Source: JAHJQZ01 sp963676075
Lineage (GTDB): Bacteria; Pseudomonadota; Alphaproteobacteria; Rhizobiales; Devosiaceae
Direction of reading: 5' to 3'
NCBI GenBank assembly: GCA_963676075.2
Contig: CAXXNZ010000013.1
Location: 62,001-126,000, forward strand
DNA: 64,000 nucleotides
The translations under genes were made by a program, and so were the position numbers. Below, piece by piece: positions 18,143-27,852 of this stretch (its first letter is position 1; each line of letters begins with the position of its first letter). The notes beneath the pieces were generated by a model that saw only the letters and a program-made list of their open reading frames with translations, was not told where the DNA came from and did no database searches.

Positions 18143-18502
18143 TCAGTCGGACGAGTCCGGCTGCCAGAGCTCGATCGGATTGCCTTCGGGATCGTGGATG
18201 CGGGCGAAGCGCCCAACGCCCGGCATGTTCCATTCCGGCTTGGTGATGACCGCAATGCCCTTGGCTTCGAGCTCGGCGCAAAGCCCGTCGAGATCGTCGA
18301 CACGCAGGTTGAGCATCCATTGGTGGTCGGCCTCGAAATAGTCAGTGTCGGCCGGGAAGGGCGCGAAAACGCTCGGACCGGCCTCCGTCTGCCAACTGCC
18401 ATAAGGCGCCGAGCCGACCCCGAGATGGTCAGCGTACCACGCCTGCAACGCTTCCGGGTCCTTCGCACGAAAGAAGAACCCGCCGATACCCGTCACGCCC
18501 AT
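18143..18502 (-). CDS. VOC-family (glyoxalase/bleomycin resistance-like) protein
   Basis: A 119-aa protein with the paired beta-alpha-beta folds of the vicinal oxygen chelate family: GIGGFFFRAKDPEALQAWYADHLG at the start and ARIHDPEGNPIELWQP at the end, whose Glu is the usual metal ligand. It is a single-domain member acting as a dimer. The substrate cannot be inferred. The gene is bracketed by two copies of a palindromic repeat, so it may have its own boundary signals. Confidence 0.85.
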   Translation of the reverse strand: MGVTGIGGFFFRAKDPEALQAWYADHLGVGSAPYGSWQTEAGPSVFAPFPADTDYFEADHQWMLNLRVDDLDGLCAELEAKGIAVITKPEWNMPGVGRFARIHDPEGNPIELWQPDSSD

Positions 18503-18541
18503 ATCGGCCTCCGCTGCTGAACCAGATCGATCACATCACGG

Positions 18542-18646
18542 CTAGAGCATTTCCAGGTGAAATGGACACCGGTTCACCGTCCGGAAATGCGACAAAACAA
18601 AAACTTGGAGCTTTTCACTGTTTCCGTGAAACAGTGAAAAGCTCTA
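18542..18646. repeat. Intergenic palindromic repeat, copy 2
   Basis: A 105-base element in the same orientation as copy 1, starting CTAGAGC and ending GCTCTA. The second hairpin is a 17-base perfect stem with loop CGT (18608-18644). Compared with copy 1, the stem differs at two positions on each arm, and every change is matched by its pairing partner. It lies between the VOC gene start and the end of lpdA. Confidence 0.85.
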
Positions 18647-18710
18647 AAACACGCGACGGCTGAACTCTTGCCGGCGGTCGCCCAAAGCCGAGCGACACAC
18701 GACATCGGTC

Positions 18711-20117
18711 CTAAATGTGGATCGCCCCCAACCCGCAGGCCAGCGCCGCCTCCCGCACCGCTTCCGACATCGTCGGGTGCGCATGGCAGGTGCGGGCGAG
18801 GTCTTCGGCGGACCCGGAGAATTCCATCAAAACGGCGATCTCGTGGATCATCTCGCCGGCATTGTGGCCGACGATATGGCCACCGAGCACGCGGTCGGTC
18901 TGGGCGTCGCTCAGGATCTTGACGAAGCCGTCCGTCGCCAGCATCGCCTTGGCGCGGCCATTGGCGGTGAACGGGAACTTGCCGACGCGATAGGCGATAC
19001 CCTCGGACTTGAGCTCTTCCTCGGTCTTGCCGACCGACGCGATTTCCGGGCTTGTGTAGACGACGCCGGGAATGACGCCGTAGTTTACATGGCCGGCCTG
19101 TCCGGCAAGAATCTCGGCAAGGGCGACGCCCTCGTCCTCGGCCTTGTGCGCCAGCATCGGTCCGGTGATGACATCGCCGATGGCATAGATGCCGTCGACA
19201 TTGGTCTTGTAATGCCCGTCGGTCTTGACGCGGCCACGTCCGTCCGTCTCGACCCCGACCACTTCGAGCCCCAACCCGTCGGTAAAGGGCTTGCGGCCGA
19301 TGGCGACCAGAGCCACGTCGCAATCGATGCCATTGGTGTCGCCGCCATTGGCCGGCTCGATGTGGGCATGAAGCCCGGACTCGGTCTTGTCGATGCCGGT
19401 GACCTTGGTGCCGAGATGGAAGTTGAAGCCCTGCTTGGTCAGCATACGCTGGAACTGCTTGGCGACCTCGCCATCCATGCCGGGCAGGATGCGGTCGAGG
19501 AATTCGACCACGGTCACTTCGGCGCCAAGCCGGGCCCAGACCGAACCGAGCTCGAGCCCGATGACGCCGGCACCGATGACCAGCAGCTTTTCGGGCACGC
19601 GTTCGAGCGACAGCGCACCGGTCGAGGTGACGATGCGTTCCTCGTCGATCTCGATGCCGGGCAGCGGCGTCGACACCGAGCCCGAGGCAATGACGATATT
19701 CTTGGTCTCGATTTCCTCGGCCTTGCCGTGCTCGGGCGTGACCACGACCTTGCCGGGGCCGGCGATCGACCCCATGCCGGCAAAGGCGGTGATCTTGTTC
19801 TTCTTGAACAGATACTCGATGCCAGTGGTGTTGGATTTCACCACGTCGTCCTTGTTGGCCAGCATCTGTTCGAGGTTGAGGCGCGGGCCGTCGATATCGA
19901 TGCCGAGCCTATCGAAATGATCGCGGGCCTCGACGAACATCTCCGAGGCGTGCAGCAAGGCCTTTGACGGAATGCAGCCGATATTGAGGCAGGTGCCACC
20001 ATAGGTGGGCCACTTCTCGACCACCGCCACCTTCATGCCAAGCTGTGCGGCGCGCACGGCGCAGACATAGCCGCCCGGACCCGTGCCAATTACCGTCAGA
20101 TCGAAAGCCTCAGCCAT
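18711..20117 (-). CDS. lpdA: Dihydrolipoyl dehydrogenase (E3 of 2-oxoglutarate dehydrogenase)
   Basis: FAD enzyme that reoxidises the dihydrolipoyl group of E2 and reduces NAD+. It is 468 aa, normal length. Visible parts are the FAD-binding GTGPGGY, the redox disulfide GGTCLNIGCIPSK, the NAD-binding GAGVIGLELGSVW, and the C-terminal catalytic HAHPTMSEA (His and Glu). It is downstream of odhAB, separated by transporter genes, which supports assignment to the 2-oxoglutarate complex; service to other complexes is possible. Confidence 0.95.
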   Translation of the reverse strand: MAEAFDLTVIGTGPGGYVCAVRAAQLGMKVAVVEKWPTYGGTCLNIGCIPSKALLHASEMFVEARDHFDRLGIDIDGPRLNLEQMLANKDDVVKSNTTGIEYLFKKNKITAFAGMGSIAGPGKVVVTPEHGKAEEIETKNIVIASGSVSTPLPGIEIDEERIVTSTGALSLERVPEKLLVIGAGVIGLELGSVWARLGAEVTVVEFLDRILPGMDGEVAKQFQRMLTKQGFNFHLGTKVTGIDKTESGLHAHIEPANGGDTNGIDCDVALVAIGRKPFTDGLGLEVVGVETDGRGRVKTDGHYKTNVDGIYAIGDVITGPMLAHKAEDEGVALAEILAGQAGHVNYGVIPGVVYTSPEIASVGKTEEELKSEGIAYRVGKFPFTANGRAKAMLATDGFVKILSDAQTDRVLGGHIVGHNAGEMIHEIAVLMEFSGSAEDLARTCHAHPTMSEAVREAALACGLGAIHI

Positions 20118-20127
20118 GAATATCCCC

Positions 20128-20772
20128 TCAGTTCCGTTGGGTCACGGCCACCCGGATCGCCAGAAAGATCAGGGCGGCACCGGTGATCCGGTTAAACCAT
20201 TGTCCAAGTCGATAAAAGCCCGCGCGCACCGAAGGCGTGGTGAAAAATAGCGAGACAAGCGCAAACCACGCGAACAAGAGCACGCTCATCGAGCCCACAT
20301 AGCCTGCCTTCAGGCCCACGGCCCGGTGCGCATCGACCAGTGTCGTGAACAGCGACAAAAAGAACAGCATCGCCTTGGGATTGAGCAAATTGGTCAGGAA
20401 CCCGACAGAATAGGCTCGAAAACCGCTGATTTCCGGATGGGTCCAGAGCGCCGATTCATCAAGCGATGCCGGCGGCTGCGGCGCCGGGGCGCGAAGGGCG
20501 GATATCCCGAGATAGAGCAGATAGAGCGTGCCGGCGATCTTCAGGATGTTGAACAGCACAAGCGACTGCGTCACCACCAGCCCGATGCCCAGAATGGTGT
20601 AGGTACCATGCACAAGAATGGCTGAAGCGATGCCGGCGCTGGTCAGGATTGCCGTCCTGCGACCGTGAACGATCGACTGCCGCACGACCATGGCGAAATC
20701 GGGCCCGGGCGAGATTGCCGCGATCAGGAAAGTCGCCATCAGCGTCGCATATTCGAGAAACGGAAATGTCAT
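20128..20772 (-). CDS. LysE/RhtB-family amino acid exporter
   Basis: A 214-aa membrane protein with six predicted membrane segments and the family motif FLIAAISPGPDFAMVVRQSI near the N-terminus plus GFLTNLLNPKAMLFF in the middle. Members export lysine, threonine, homoserine lactone and related compounds. It is followed by a MAPEG gene and a second LysE gene; it lies 10 bases before lpdA, so the cluster may be cotranscribed. Confidence 0.87.
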   Translation of the reverse strand: MTFPFLEYATLMATFLIAAISPGPDFAMVVRQSIVHGRRTAILTSAGIASAILVHGTYTILGIGLVVTQSLVLFNILKIAGTLYLLYLGISALRAPAPQPPASLDESALWTHPEISGFRAYSVGFLTNLLNPKAMLFFLSLFTTLVDAHRAVGLKAGYVGSMSVLLFAWFALVSLFFTTPSVRAGFYRLGQWFNRITGAALIFLAIRVAVTQRN

Positions 20773-21162
20773 CTAGATGACCGCTCCGATGAACATCAGG
20801 ACCAGCCCCAGGAAGGAAACGGACCATACCATCGAGCGGGCCGGGGAGATGCCGAAAACATAAAGCGGCAGGTAGACGAGGCGAGCCCAGAAATAGAGCG
20901 TGCATCCCCATTGCGTCATCCAGTCCGAGGTGTTGGCCAGGGTGACGCCGGCCGCCAACGCGACGAAGATGGCGTAGCTTTCAAGGAAATTGCGCAAGGC
21001 GCGATTGCCGCGCCCGGTCATCAGGTCGGGCTCGGGCTCGTGGTCGCGCGTGGTGTTGGCCTCGGCGATGCCGATCTGGCGGCGGTAGAGGCCGGCCTGC
21101 ACCATGAGGTACACAAGGCCAAGTCCGGCGCTCCAGATCAGATAGATAATTTCAACCGGCAT
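20773..21162 (-). CDS. MAPEG-family membrane protein
   Basis: A 129-aa protein with four membrane segments. It has the MAPEG (membrane-associated eicosanoid and glutathione metabolism) signature around RALRNFLESYAIFVALA and the later YFWARLVYLPLYVFGI. Bacterial members are mostly uncharacterised; some act as glutathione transferases. It abuts the downstream LysE gene exactly (stop at 20773, next ATG at 20772). Confidence 0.82.
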   Translation of the reverse strand: MPVEIIYLIWSAGLGLVYLMVQAGLYRRQIGIAEANTTRDHEPEPDLMTGRGNRALRNFLESYAIFVALAAGVTLANTSDWMTQWGCTLYFWARLVYLPLYVFGISPARSMVWSVSFLGLVLMFIGAVI

Positions 21163-21169
21163 TGTGGGA

Positions 21170-21784
21170 TCAACTCCTGTCGAGCGCCAGCTTCAGACCC
21201 ATGCCGGCGAAGGCGGCAGCGGTCAGGCGGCGGAACCAGGCCATGGCGTAAACGTTCTGCAGCACCCGGTCGCGGACGACCGATGCCAACTGGCCATAGG
21301 CGACAAAAACGATGAAGGTCATGAGAACAAAGCTGCCGCCGAGCATCAGCACTTCACTGAGCGAGGTGGCGGGATTGCCCGACATGAATTGCGGCAGGAA
21401 AGCCACGAAGAAGATCGAGATCTTGGGGTTGAGAATGTTGAGGACGAACCCGCCCCAGGCGGTCTTCAACAGGCTTTTTGCCTCCTGCGCCGGCTCGAAA
21501 CGCACCGGTCCGCGGTCCCTCAGGGTCTGGATGGCCAGATAGAGCAGATAGGCGATGCCGGCATATTTGACGATCTGGAACAACAGCGCGCTGGCGTGAA
21601 GGATTGCCGCCAAGCCGCCGAGCGCTGCGCTCAGATGCAGCACCGTCGCCCCTGTGCAACCGATGGCGGCGGTAAGGGAAGCGAGACGCCCGCGCCCGAG
21701 GCCGGTGGCGATGGTGTAGATGACGCCGGTTCCCGGTGCGAGCACGATGACAAGAGCGGTGATGAGGAATTCGGGCGACAACAT
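21170..21784 (-). CDS. LysE/RhtB-family amino acid exporter, second copy
   Basis: A 204-aa protein with six membrane segments; the family motif here is ALVIVLAPGTGVIYTIATGL and the middle motif is GGFVLNILNPKISIFF. It is clearly divergent from the neighbouring 20128-20772 copy rather than a recent duplicate, so the two probably have different substrates. It starts the run of four genes leading into lpdA. Confidence 0.87.
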   Translation of the reverse strand: MLSPEFLITALVIVLAPGTGVIYTIATGLGRGRLASLTAAIGCTGATVLHLSAALGGLAAILHASALLFQIVKYAGIAYLLYLAIQTLRDRGPVRFEPAQEAKSLLKTAWGGFVLNILNPKISIFFVAFLPQFMSGNPATSLSEVLMLGGSFVLMTFIVFVAYGQLASVVRDRVLQNVYAMAWFRRLTAAAFAGMGLKLALDRS

Positions 21785-21813
21785 TGAGGTCTCCGTAGGC
21801 GGGGCAGGTAAGC

Positions 21814-22314
21814 TTAACCCGGCGCGGCCGTGCTGTCAGGGTGCTTGGCGTTCAGAATCTGGATGGAAGTGTAGATGAGATTCGACAGCTCGGGATCGAT
21901 CGCGGCGATGTCGGCGTTACCATCCCAGATGTCGGCAATTGCCTTCTGGCAGGCGGCGGCGATGTCCCCGGTTTCGGCATAGGCCTCGGCGACCTCGGAA
22001 CGAGCCGCATCGGTGAGCGCCGCGTCGTCATTGGCCGTTTTGCGGTAGGCGAGGATGTCGAAGGCCATTTCCCTCAGATAGAGATTGCGCTTCAGCCATT
22101 CCTGATGAGCACTTTCATAGCTCGCTTCATCATGCGTGGCATTGGCGCAAAATGCCATCTCGGCATCGACACGCGCGAAATGGGCGAGCACGGCGCGGGC
22201 CTCGTCGACCGAGGCGATGCCGTCCTTGTCCTGAGCCAGAGCCACGCCAGAAAATGTGAAGATGGCGGCGGGCAAAAGCCACGCCGCCATTCGAAATGTC
22301 TGTCTCGCCGACAT
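21814..22314 (-). CDS. Secreted hypothetical protein
   Basis: A 166-aa protein with a clear Sec signal peptide (basic start, hydrophobic core LLPAAIFTFSGVALA, cleavage near residue 27). The mature part is helical and acidic with two cysteines (AEMAFCAN, DIAAACQKA) that could form a disulfide. I do not recognise the family. It begins 6 bases after the odhB stop codon on the same strand, so it is likely cotranscribed with odhB. Confidence 0.65.
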   Translation of the reverse strand: MSARQTFRMAAWLLPAAIFTFSGVALAQDKDGIASVDEARAVLAHFARVDAEMAFCANATHDEASYESAHQEWLKRNLYLREMAFDILAYRKTANDDAALTDAARSEVAEAYAETGDIAAACQKAIADIWDGNADIAAIDPELSNLIYTSIQILNAKHPDSTAAPG

Positions 22315-22320
22315 GGTTGC

Positions 22321-23601
22321 CTAAAGGTCGAGAACCAGCCGCTGCGGGTCTTCGAGGCTTTCCTTGACGCGCACCAGGAAGGTCACGGCTTCCTTGCCGT
22401 CGACAATGCGGTGATCATAGCTCAGCGCCAGATACATCATCGGACGGATGACGATCTCGCCCTTCACCACCATCGGCCGCTCCTGGATCTTGTGCATGCC
22501 AAGAATGCCAGACTGCGGGGCGTTGAGGATCGGGGTCGACATCAGCGAGCCGTAGACGCCGCCATTGGAGATGGTGAAGGTGCCGCCCTGCATGTCGGCC
22601 ATCGACAGTGCACCGTCGCGGGCCAGCTTGCCCAGACGGCCGATTTCCGTCTCGATCTCGGCAATCGACATCTGATCGGCGTTGCGTACCACCGGCACGA
22701 CCAGCCCCTTGGGGGTGCCGACCGCGACGCCGATATGGGCGAAATGCTTGTAGATCAGCTCGTCGCCGTCGATCTCGGCGTTGACCGCCGGAATGTCCTT
22801 GAGCGCGTGGGTTACGGCCTTGGTGAAAAAGCCCATGAAGCCGAGCTTGACCCCGTGCTTTTTCTCGAACAGGTCCTTGTACTGGGACCGAAGATCCATC
22901 ACCGGCTTCATGTCGACCTCGTTGAAGGTCGTCAACATGGCGGCGGTGTTTTGGGCGTCCTTCAGGCGCCGGGCGATGGTCAGGCGCAGTCGGGTCATCT
23001 TCACCCGTTCCTCACGGCCGGCATCGTCGGCTGGGGTCGGGGCGCGCGGCGCCGAGGCCGGCGCAGGGGTCGGTGCGTCGAAGGCCTTGGCAACATCGGC
23101 CACCTTGGCCTCGGACGGTGCCGGTTCGGACTTCGTCGGTGCGTCTTCCGATTTGGCCGGTGCGCTTTCCGCGGCCTTCAGCACGTCTTCCTTGAGAATC
23201 TGGCCGTGCTTGCCCGTACCCTTGACGTCGCCGGGCTTCAGGCCGGTTTCGGCCAGCAGCTTTTCGGCTGCCGGGCTCGGCGGTGTCTCGCCGTTTTCGG
23301 CGGGCGCGGTGCTGGCGCTTTCGGCTTCGGGCTCGGCTTCCTTTGCGGGAGCTGGGGCAGCGCCTTCGCCGGACAGGGACGCGATGAGCGCCCCGACCTC
23401 GACCGTCGTGCCGGTCTCGGCCACGATCGATTCGAGCACACCGGCGGACGGCGCGTTGACCTCAAGGGCAACCTTGTCGGTTTCGAGCTCGACCAGCGGC
23501 TCGTCAGCGCTCACGGCGTCGCCGGGTTTCTTGTACCACTGCCCGATCGTTGCCTCGCTCACGCTCTCCCCAAGCGCTGGAACCCTGATTTCGGTCGCCA
23601 T
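22321..23601 (-). CDS. odhB: Dihydrolipoyl succinyltransferase, E2 of 2-oxoglutarate dehydrogenase
   Basis: Core of the 2-oxoglutarate dehydrogenase complex, 426 aa. The N-terminal lipoyl domain carries the lipoylated Lys in LETDKVALEV (about residue 43). An Ala/Pro/Glu-rich linker follows, then an E3-binding domain (SPAAEKLLAETGLKPGDVKGTGKHG), another Pro/Ala linker, and the catalytic domain with HRIVDGKEAV (active His). It follows odhA by 131 bases. Also called sucB. Confidence 0.95.
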   Translation of the reverse strand: MATEIRVPALGESVSEATIGQWYKKPGDAVSADEPLVELETDKVALEVNAPSAGVLESIVAETGTTVEVGALIASLSGEGAAPAPAKEAEPEAESASTAPAENGETPPSPAAEKLLAETGLKPGDVKGTGKHGQILKEDVLKAAESAPAKSEDAPTKSEPAPSEAKVADVAKAFDAPTPAPASAPRAPTPADDAGREERVKMTRLRLTIARRLKDAQNTAAMLTTFNEVDMKPVMDLRSQYKDLFEKKHGVKLGFMGFFTKAVTHALKDIPAVNAEIDGDELIYKHFAHIGVAVGTPKGLVVPVVRNADQMSIAEIETEIGRLGKLARDGALSMADMQGGTFTISNGGVYGSLMSTPILNAPQSGILGMHKIQERPMVVKGEIVIRPMMYLALSYDHRIVDGKEAVTFLVRVKESLEDPQRLVLDL

Positions 23602-23732
23602 AGATATGAACCTCTCGAATCATCCGCCTCTCGGGCGGCAAATTTACCGTCTGGTGACGAGGTATCAAACCTCGTCTTTGCTGACCGGGCCCGCAACCAT
23701 GCCCGACCACATGTCTATTCTGCGCCCGTCCG

Positions 23733-26723
23733 CTAGTCGGCGAAAGCCTCGTCCAGGAACGATTTGAGCTGGGCGAGGTGCGTACGCATCAACCCGGTTG
23801 CCGTCGACGCCGAAGCCGGTCGGCCGATATAGCCCGGACGGCCGTTTTCGCGGCCGATCTGCTCCATGACCCATTCCAGGTACGGCTGGACGAAACTCCA
23901 GGGCCCCATGTTCTTGGGTTCTTCCTGGCACCAGACGATCTCGGCATTGGGGAAACGCGACAGCTCGTCCACCAGCGCCTTGGCCGGGAACGGATAGAGC
24001 TGCTCGACGCGCAGCAGATAGACGTCGTTGACGCCCTTCTTCTCGCGGTCCTCGAGAAGGTCGTAATAGACCTTGCCCGAACACAACACGACACGGCGGA
24101 TGGCGCTGTCCTCGACAAGCCGGATCTCGGTCTTGGCCACGCCCGGTGCTTCCGCGTCGTCCCACAACAGGCGATGGAAGCACGTTTCCGGACCCATTTC
24201 CTCAAGGCCCGACACCGCCTTCTTGTGCCTCAACAGCGATTTCGGCGTCATCAGGATCAGCGGCTTGCGGAAGTCGCGGTTGAGCTGGCGCCTGAGCACG
24301 TGGAAATAATTGGCCGGCGTCGTGCAATTGGCGACCTGGAGATTGTCCTCGGCGCACAATTGCAGATAGCGCTCGAGGCGGGCCGAGGAATGCTCCGGAC
24401 CCTGGCCCTCGTAGCCGTGCGGCAACAGCATGACCAGGCCCGACATGCGGAACCACTTGCGCTCGCCCGCCGAGATGAACTGGTCGATGACGACCTGGGC
24501 GCCATTGGCGAAATCGCCGAACTGGGCCTCCCACAGCGTCAACGCGTTCGGTTCGGCCAGCGAATAGCCATATTCGAACCCGAGCACCGCCTCTTCGGAC
24601 AGCATCGAGTTGATGACCTCGTAACGGGACTGATCCGGATCGACATTGTTGAGCGGGGTGTAGCGCTCGTCAGTTTCCTGGTCGTGCAGCACCGAATGGC
24701 GCTGAACGAATGTGCCGCGTTCGACGTCCTGCCCGGAAAGGCGCACCGGATGCCCTTCGGCAAGCAGCGAGGCGAAAGCCAGCGCTTCGCCGGTGCCCCA
24801 GTCGATGCCTTCGCCGGACTCGATCATCTGGCGGCGCTTGTCGAGGAAACGCTCGATGGTGCGGTGGATACGGAATCCGTTCGGCACCTCGTTGAGTCGC
24901 TTGCCGATGGACCTGAGCCGGTCGAGATCGACACCCGTTTCGCCACGGCGCGGGCCGTCCTCGCGGGCCGCCTTGAGGTTCTTCCACACGCCATCGAGCC
25001 AATCGGCCTTGTTGGGCCGGTAGTCCTGCCCGGACTCAAACTCGCCGTCGAGATAGGCGCGCCAGTCGGACTGCAGCTTGCTGACCTCGTTCTCGGTGAT
25101 GAGTCCTTCGGAGATGAGCTTGTTGGCGTAGATCTCGAAGGTCGTCTTCTGGCCGCGGATACGTTTGTACATCAGCGGCTGGGTTAGGCTCGGATCATCG
25201 CCCTCGTTGTGCCCGAAGCGGCGATAGCAGATCATGTCGATGACCACCGGCTTGCGGAACATCTGACGGTATTCGGTCGCCACCTTGGCGGCGAACACCA
25301 CTGCTTCCGGATCGTCGCCATTGACGTGAAACACCGGCGCTTCGATCATCTTGGCGACATCTGTCGGATAGGGCGATGAGCGCGAATTGTGCGGCGCGGT
25401 GGTGAAGCCGATCTGGTTGTTGATGACGAAATGGATCGAGCCGCCGGTGCGGTGGCCGCGAAGCCCTGAAAGACCGAAGCACTCGGCGACGACCCCCTGG
25501 CCGGCAAAGGCTGCATCGCCGTGGATCAGCAGCGGCAGCACGAGATTGCGGTCGGTCTTGGCGGTATCGTCGATGAAGCGTCCGTCGACCGCCGAATGTT
25601 GGTCCTGCTTGGCGCGGGCCTTGCCGAGCACCACCGGATTGACGATCTCGAGGTGGGACGGATTGGCGGTCAGCGACAGGTGAACCTTGTTGTCGTCGAA
25701 CGTGCGGTCGGACGAGGCGCCGAGGTGATATTTGACGTCACCCGAGCCCTCGACATCTTCCGGGTAATAGGCGCCGCCCTTGAACTCGTGGAACAGGGCG
25801 CGGTGCGGCTTGGCCATCACCTGAGTCAGAACGTTGAGCCGGCCGCGATGGGCCATACCGAGAACGATATCCTTCACGCCAAGGGCGCCGCCGCGCTTGA
25901 TGATCTGTTCAAGCGCCGGAATGAGCGATTCCGCCCCGTCGAGCCCGAACCGCTTGGTGCCGGTGTACTTGACGTCGAGGAACCTTTCGAAGCCTTCGGC
26001 CTCGGCCAGCTTGTTGAGGATCGCCTTCTTGCCGTTCTCGGTGAAGGTGATCTCCTTGTCCGGGCCTTCGATACGCTCTTGGAGCCAGGCCTTGGCCTCG
26101 GGATCCGAGATGTGCATGAACTCTATGCCGACCGTCGAACAATAGGTCCTGAGCAAGATCTCGAGCATCTCGGGGATCGTGGCGTATTCCAGCCCGAGAT
26201 AGTGATCGATGAAGATCTTGCGGCTGTAGTCGGCCGGGGTGAAGCCGTAATTGCCCGGATCGAGCTCGGGCGCCGATTCCGGCGTCATCAGCTTCAGCGG
26301 GTCGAGATCGGCGTGCAGATGCCCACGCATGCGATAGGCGCGAATCATCATGATCGCATGGATGGAATCGCGCGTGGCCTGCTGGATTTCCTCGGCGCTG
26401 GCTGAGCGGCCGGCCTCGGCGGCGCGGGCTTTGGTCGCGCGCTCGGCCTTGACGGTCAGCTCGCCCCAGTCGCCGTCGATCGCCGATACGAGCTCGCCCT
26501 GCGGCATGCGCGGCCAGTCGGTGCGCGCCCAGCTCGGCCCCTCGGCATTGGCCGTGACGTCGGACGGTTTGTCGGAAAGCTTGGAGAAAAAGCTCGCCCA
26601 GGTGGGGTCAACCGAGGACGGATCCTCGGTATAGCGGGCATAGAGCTCCTCGATATAGTCGGCATTGCCGCCATAAAGGAACGAGGTGAGCAAGAACGTT
26701 TCGTTCTTTTCCTGTCGTGTCAT
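23733..26723 (-). CDS. odhA: 2-oxoglutarate dehydrogenase E1 component
   Basis: Thiamine diphosphate enzyme that decarboxylates 2-oxoglutarate, 996 aa, normal length. The N-terminal segment FLYGGNADYIEELYARY is the E2-binding helix. Catalytic-region motifs include GMAHRGRLNVL, HFVINNQIGFTT and the transketolase-like LPHGYEGQGPEHSSARLERYLQ. It lies between sucD (147 bases upstream) and odhB. Its upstream region holds a TATAAT and an operator-like palindrome, so it may have its own promoter. Also called sucA. Confidence 0.96.
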   Translation of the reverse strand: MTRQEKNETFLLTSFLYGGNADYIEELYARYTEDPSSVDPTWASFFSKLSDKPSDVTANAEGPSWARTDWPRMPQGELVSAIDGDWGELTVKAERATKARAAEAGRSASAEEIQQATRDSIHAIMMIRAYRMRGHLHADLDPLKLMTPESAPELDPGNYGFTPADYSRKIFIDHYLGLEYATIPEMLEILLRTYCSTVGIEFMHISDPEAKAWLQERIEGPDKEITFTENGKKAILNKLAEAEGFERFLDVKYTGTKRFGLDGAESLIPALEQIIKRGGALGVKDIVLGMAHRGRLNVLTQVMAKPHRALFHEFKGGAYYPEDVEGSGDVKYHLGASSDRTFDDNKVHLSLTANPSHLEIVNPVVLGKARAKQDQHSAVDGRFIDDTAKTDRNLVLPLLIHGDAAFAGQGVVAECFGLSGLRGHRTGGSIHFVINNQIGFTTAPHNSRSSPYPTDVAKMIEAPVFHVNGDDPEAVVFAAKVATEYRQMFRKPVVIDMICYRRFGHNEGDDPSLTQPLMYKRIRGQKTTFEIYANKLISEGLITENEVSKLQSDWRAYLDGEFESGQDYRPNKADWLDGVWKNLKAAREDGPRRGETGVDLDRLRSIGKRLNEVPNGFRIHRTIERFLDKRRQMIESGEGIDWGTGEALAFASLLAEGHPVRLSGQDVERGTFVQRHSVLHDQETDERYTPLNNVDPDQSRYEVINSMLSEEAVLGFEYGYSLAEPNALTLWEAQFGDFANGAQVVIDQFISAGERKWFRMSGLVMLLPHGYEGQGPEHSSARLERYLQLCAEDNLQVANCTTPANYFHVLRRQLNRDFRKPLILMTPKSLLRHKKAVSGLEEMGPETCFHRLLWDDAEAPGVAKTEIRLVEDSAIRRVVLCSGKVYYDLLEDREKKGVNDVYLLRVEQLYPFPAKALVDELSRFPNAEIVWCQEEPKNMGPWSFVQPYLEWVMEQIGRENGRPGYIGRPASASTATGLMRTHLAQLKSFLDEAFAD

Positions 26724-26801
26724 CGCAACCGGGCCGGGTTTTGACCCAGCCGCTCCAAATCGCGAGCCATGCCCTTGGCTCGATTGTGTTGGCCCCTCTT
26801 A

Positions 26802-26822
26802 TTGCCGCACAATGTGCGACAA
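26802..26822. promoter_or_regulatory. Palindrome TTGNCGCA-N5-TGCGNCAA upstream of odhA
   Basis: A 21-base inverted repeat with arms TTGCCGCACA and TGTGCGACAA (9 of 10 pairing) around a single central base. It is 79 bases before the odhA start. The core TTGNCGCA-N5-TGCGNCAA recurs with identical spacing upstream of mdh at 30128-30148. On the minus strand it lies just downstream of a TATAAT, where a bound repressor would block transcription. Confidence 0.5.
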
Positions 26823-26836
26823 TTTGGTTTATTCTA

Positions 26837-26842
26837 ATTATA
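26837..26842 (-). promoter_or_regulatory. Possible -10 element of an odhA promoter
   Basis: A perfect TATAAT on the minus strand within an AT-rich patch (26822-26850), unusual in this GC-rich window and placed about 115 bases before odhA. No good -35 is visible at 16-18 bases spacing, so the element may need an activator or may be fortuitous. Confidence 0.35.
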
Positions 26843-26870
26843 TAAGTTGTTGTGCTGCGTCGGGCGCGCG

Positions 26871-27776
<906 letters not shown>

Positions 27777-27852
27777 GGATGATTCCTAGTGCTTGTTCGC
27801 TGCAAGGACAGCGGTCGTCCGGATGGCGCCGAAGTGGTGGAGCAGCAACGGG

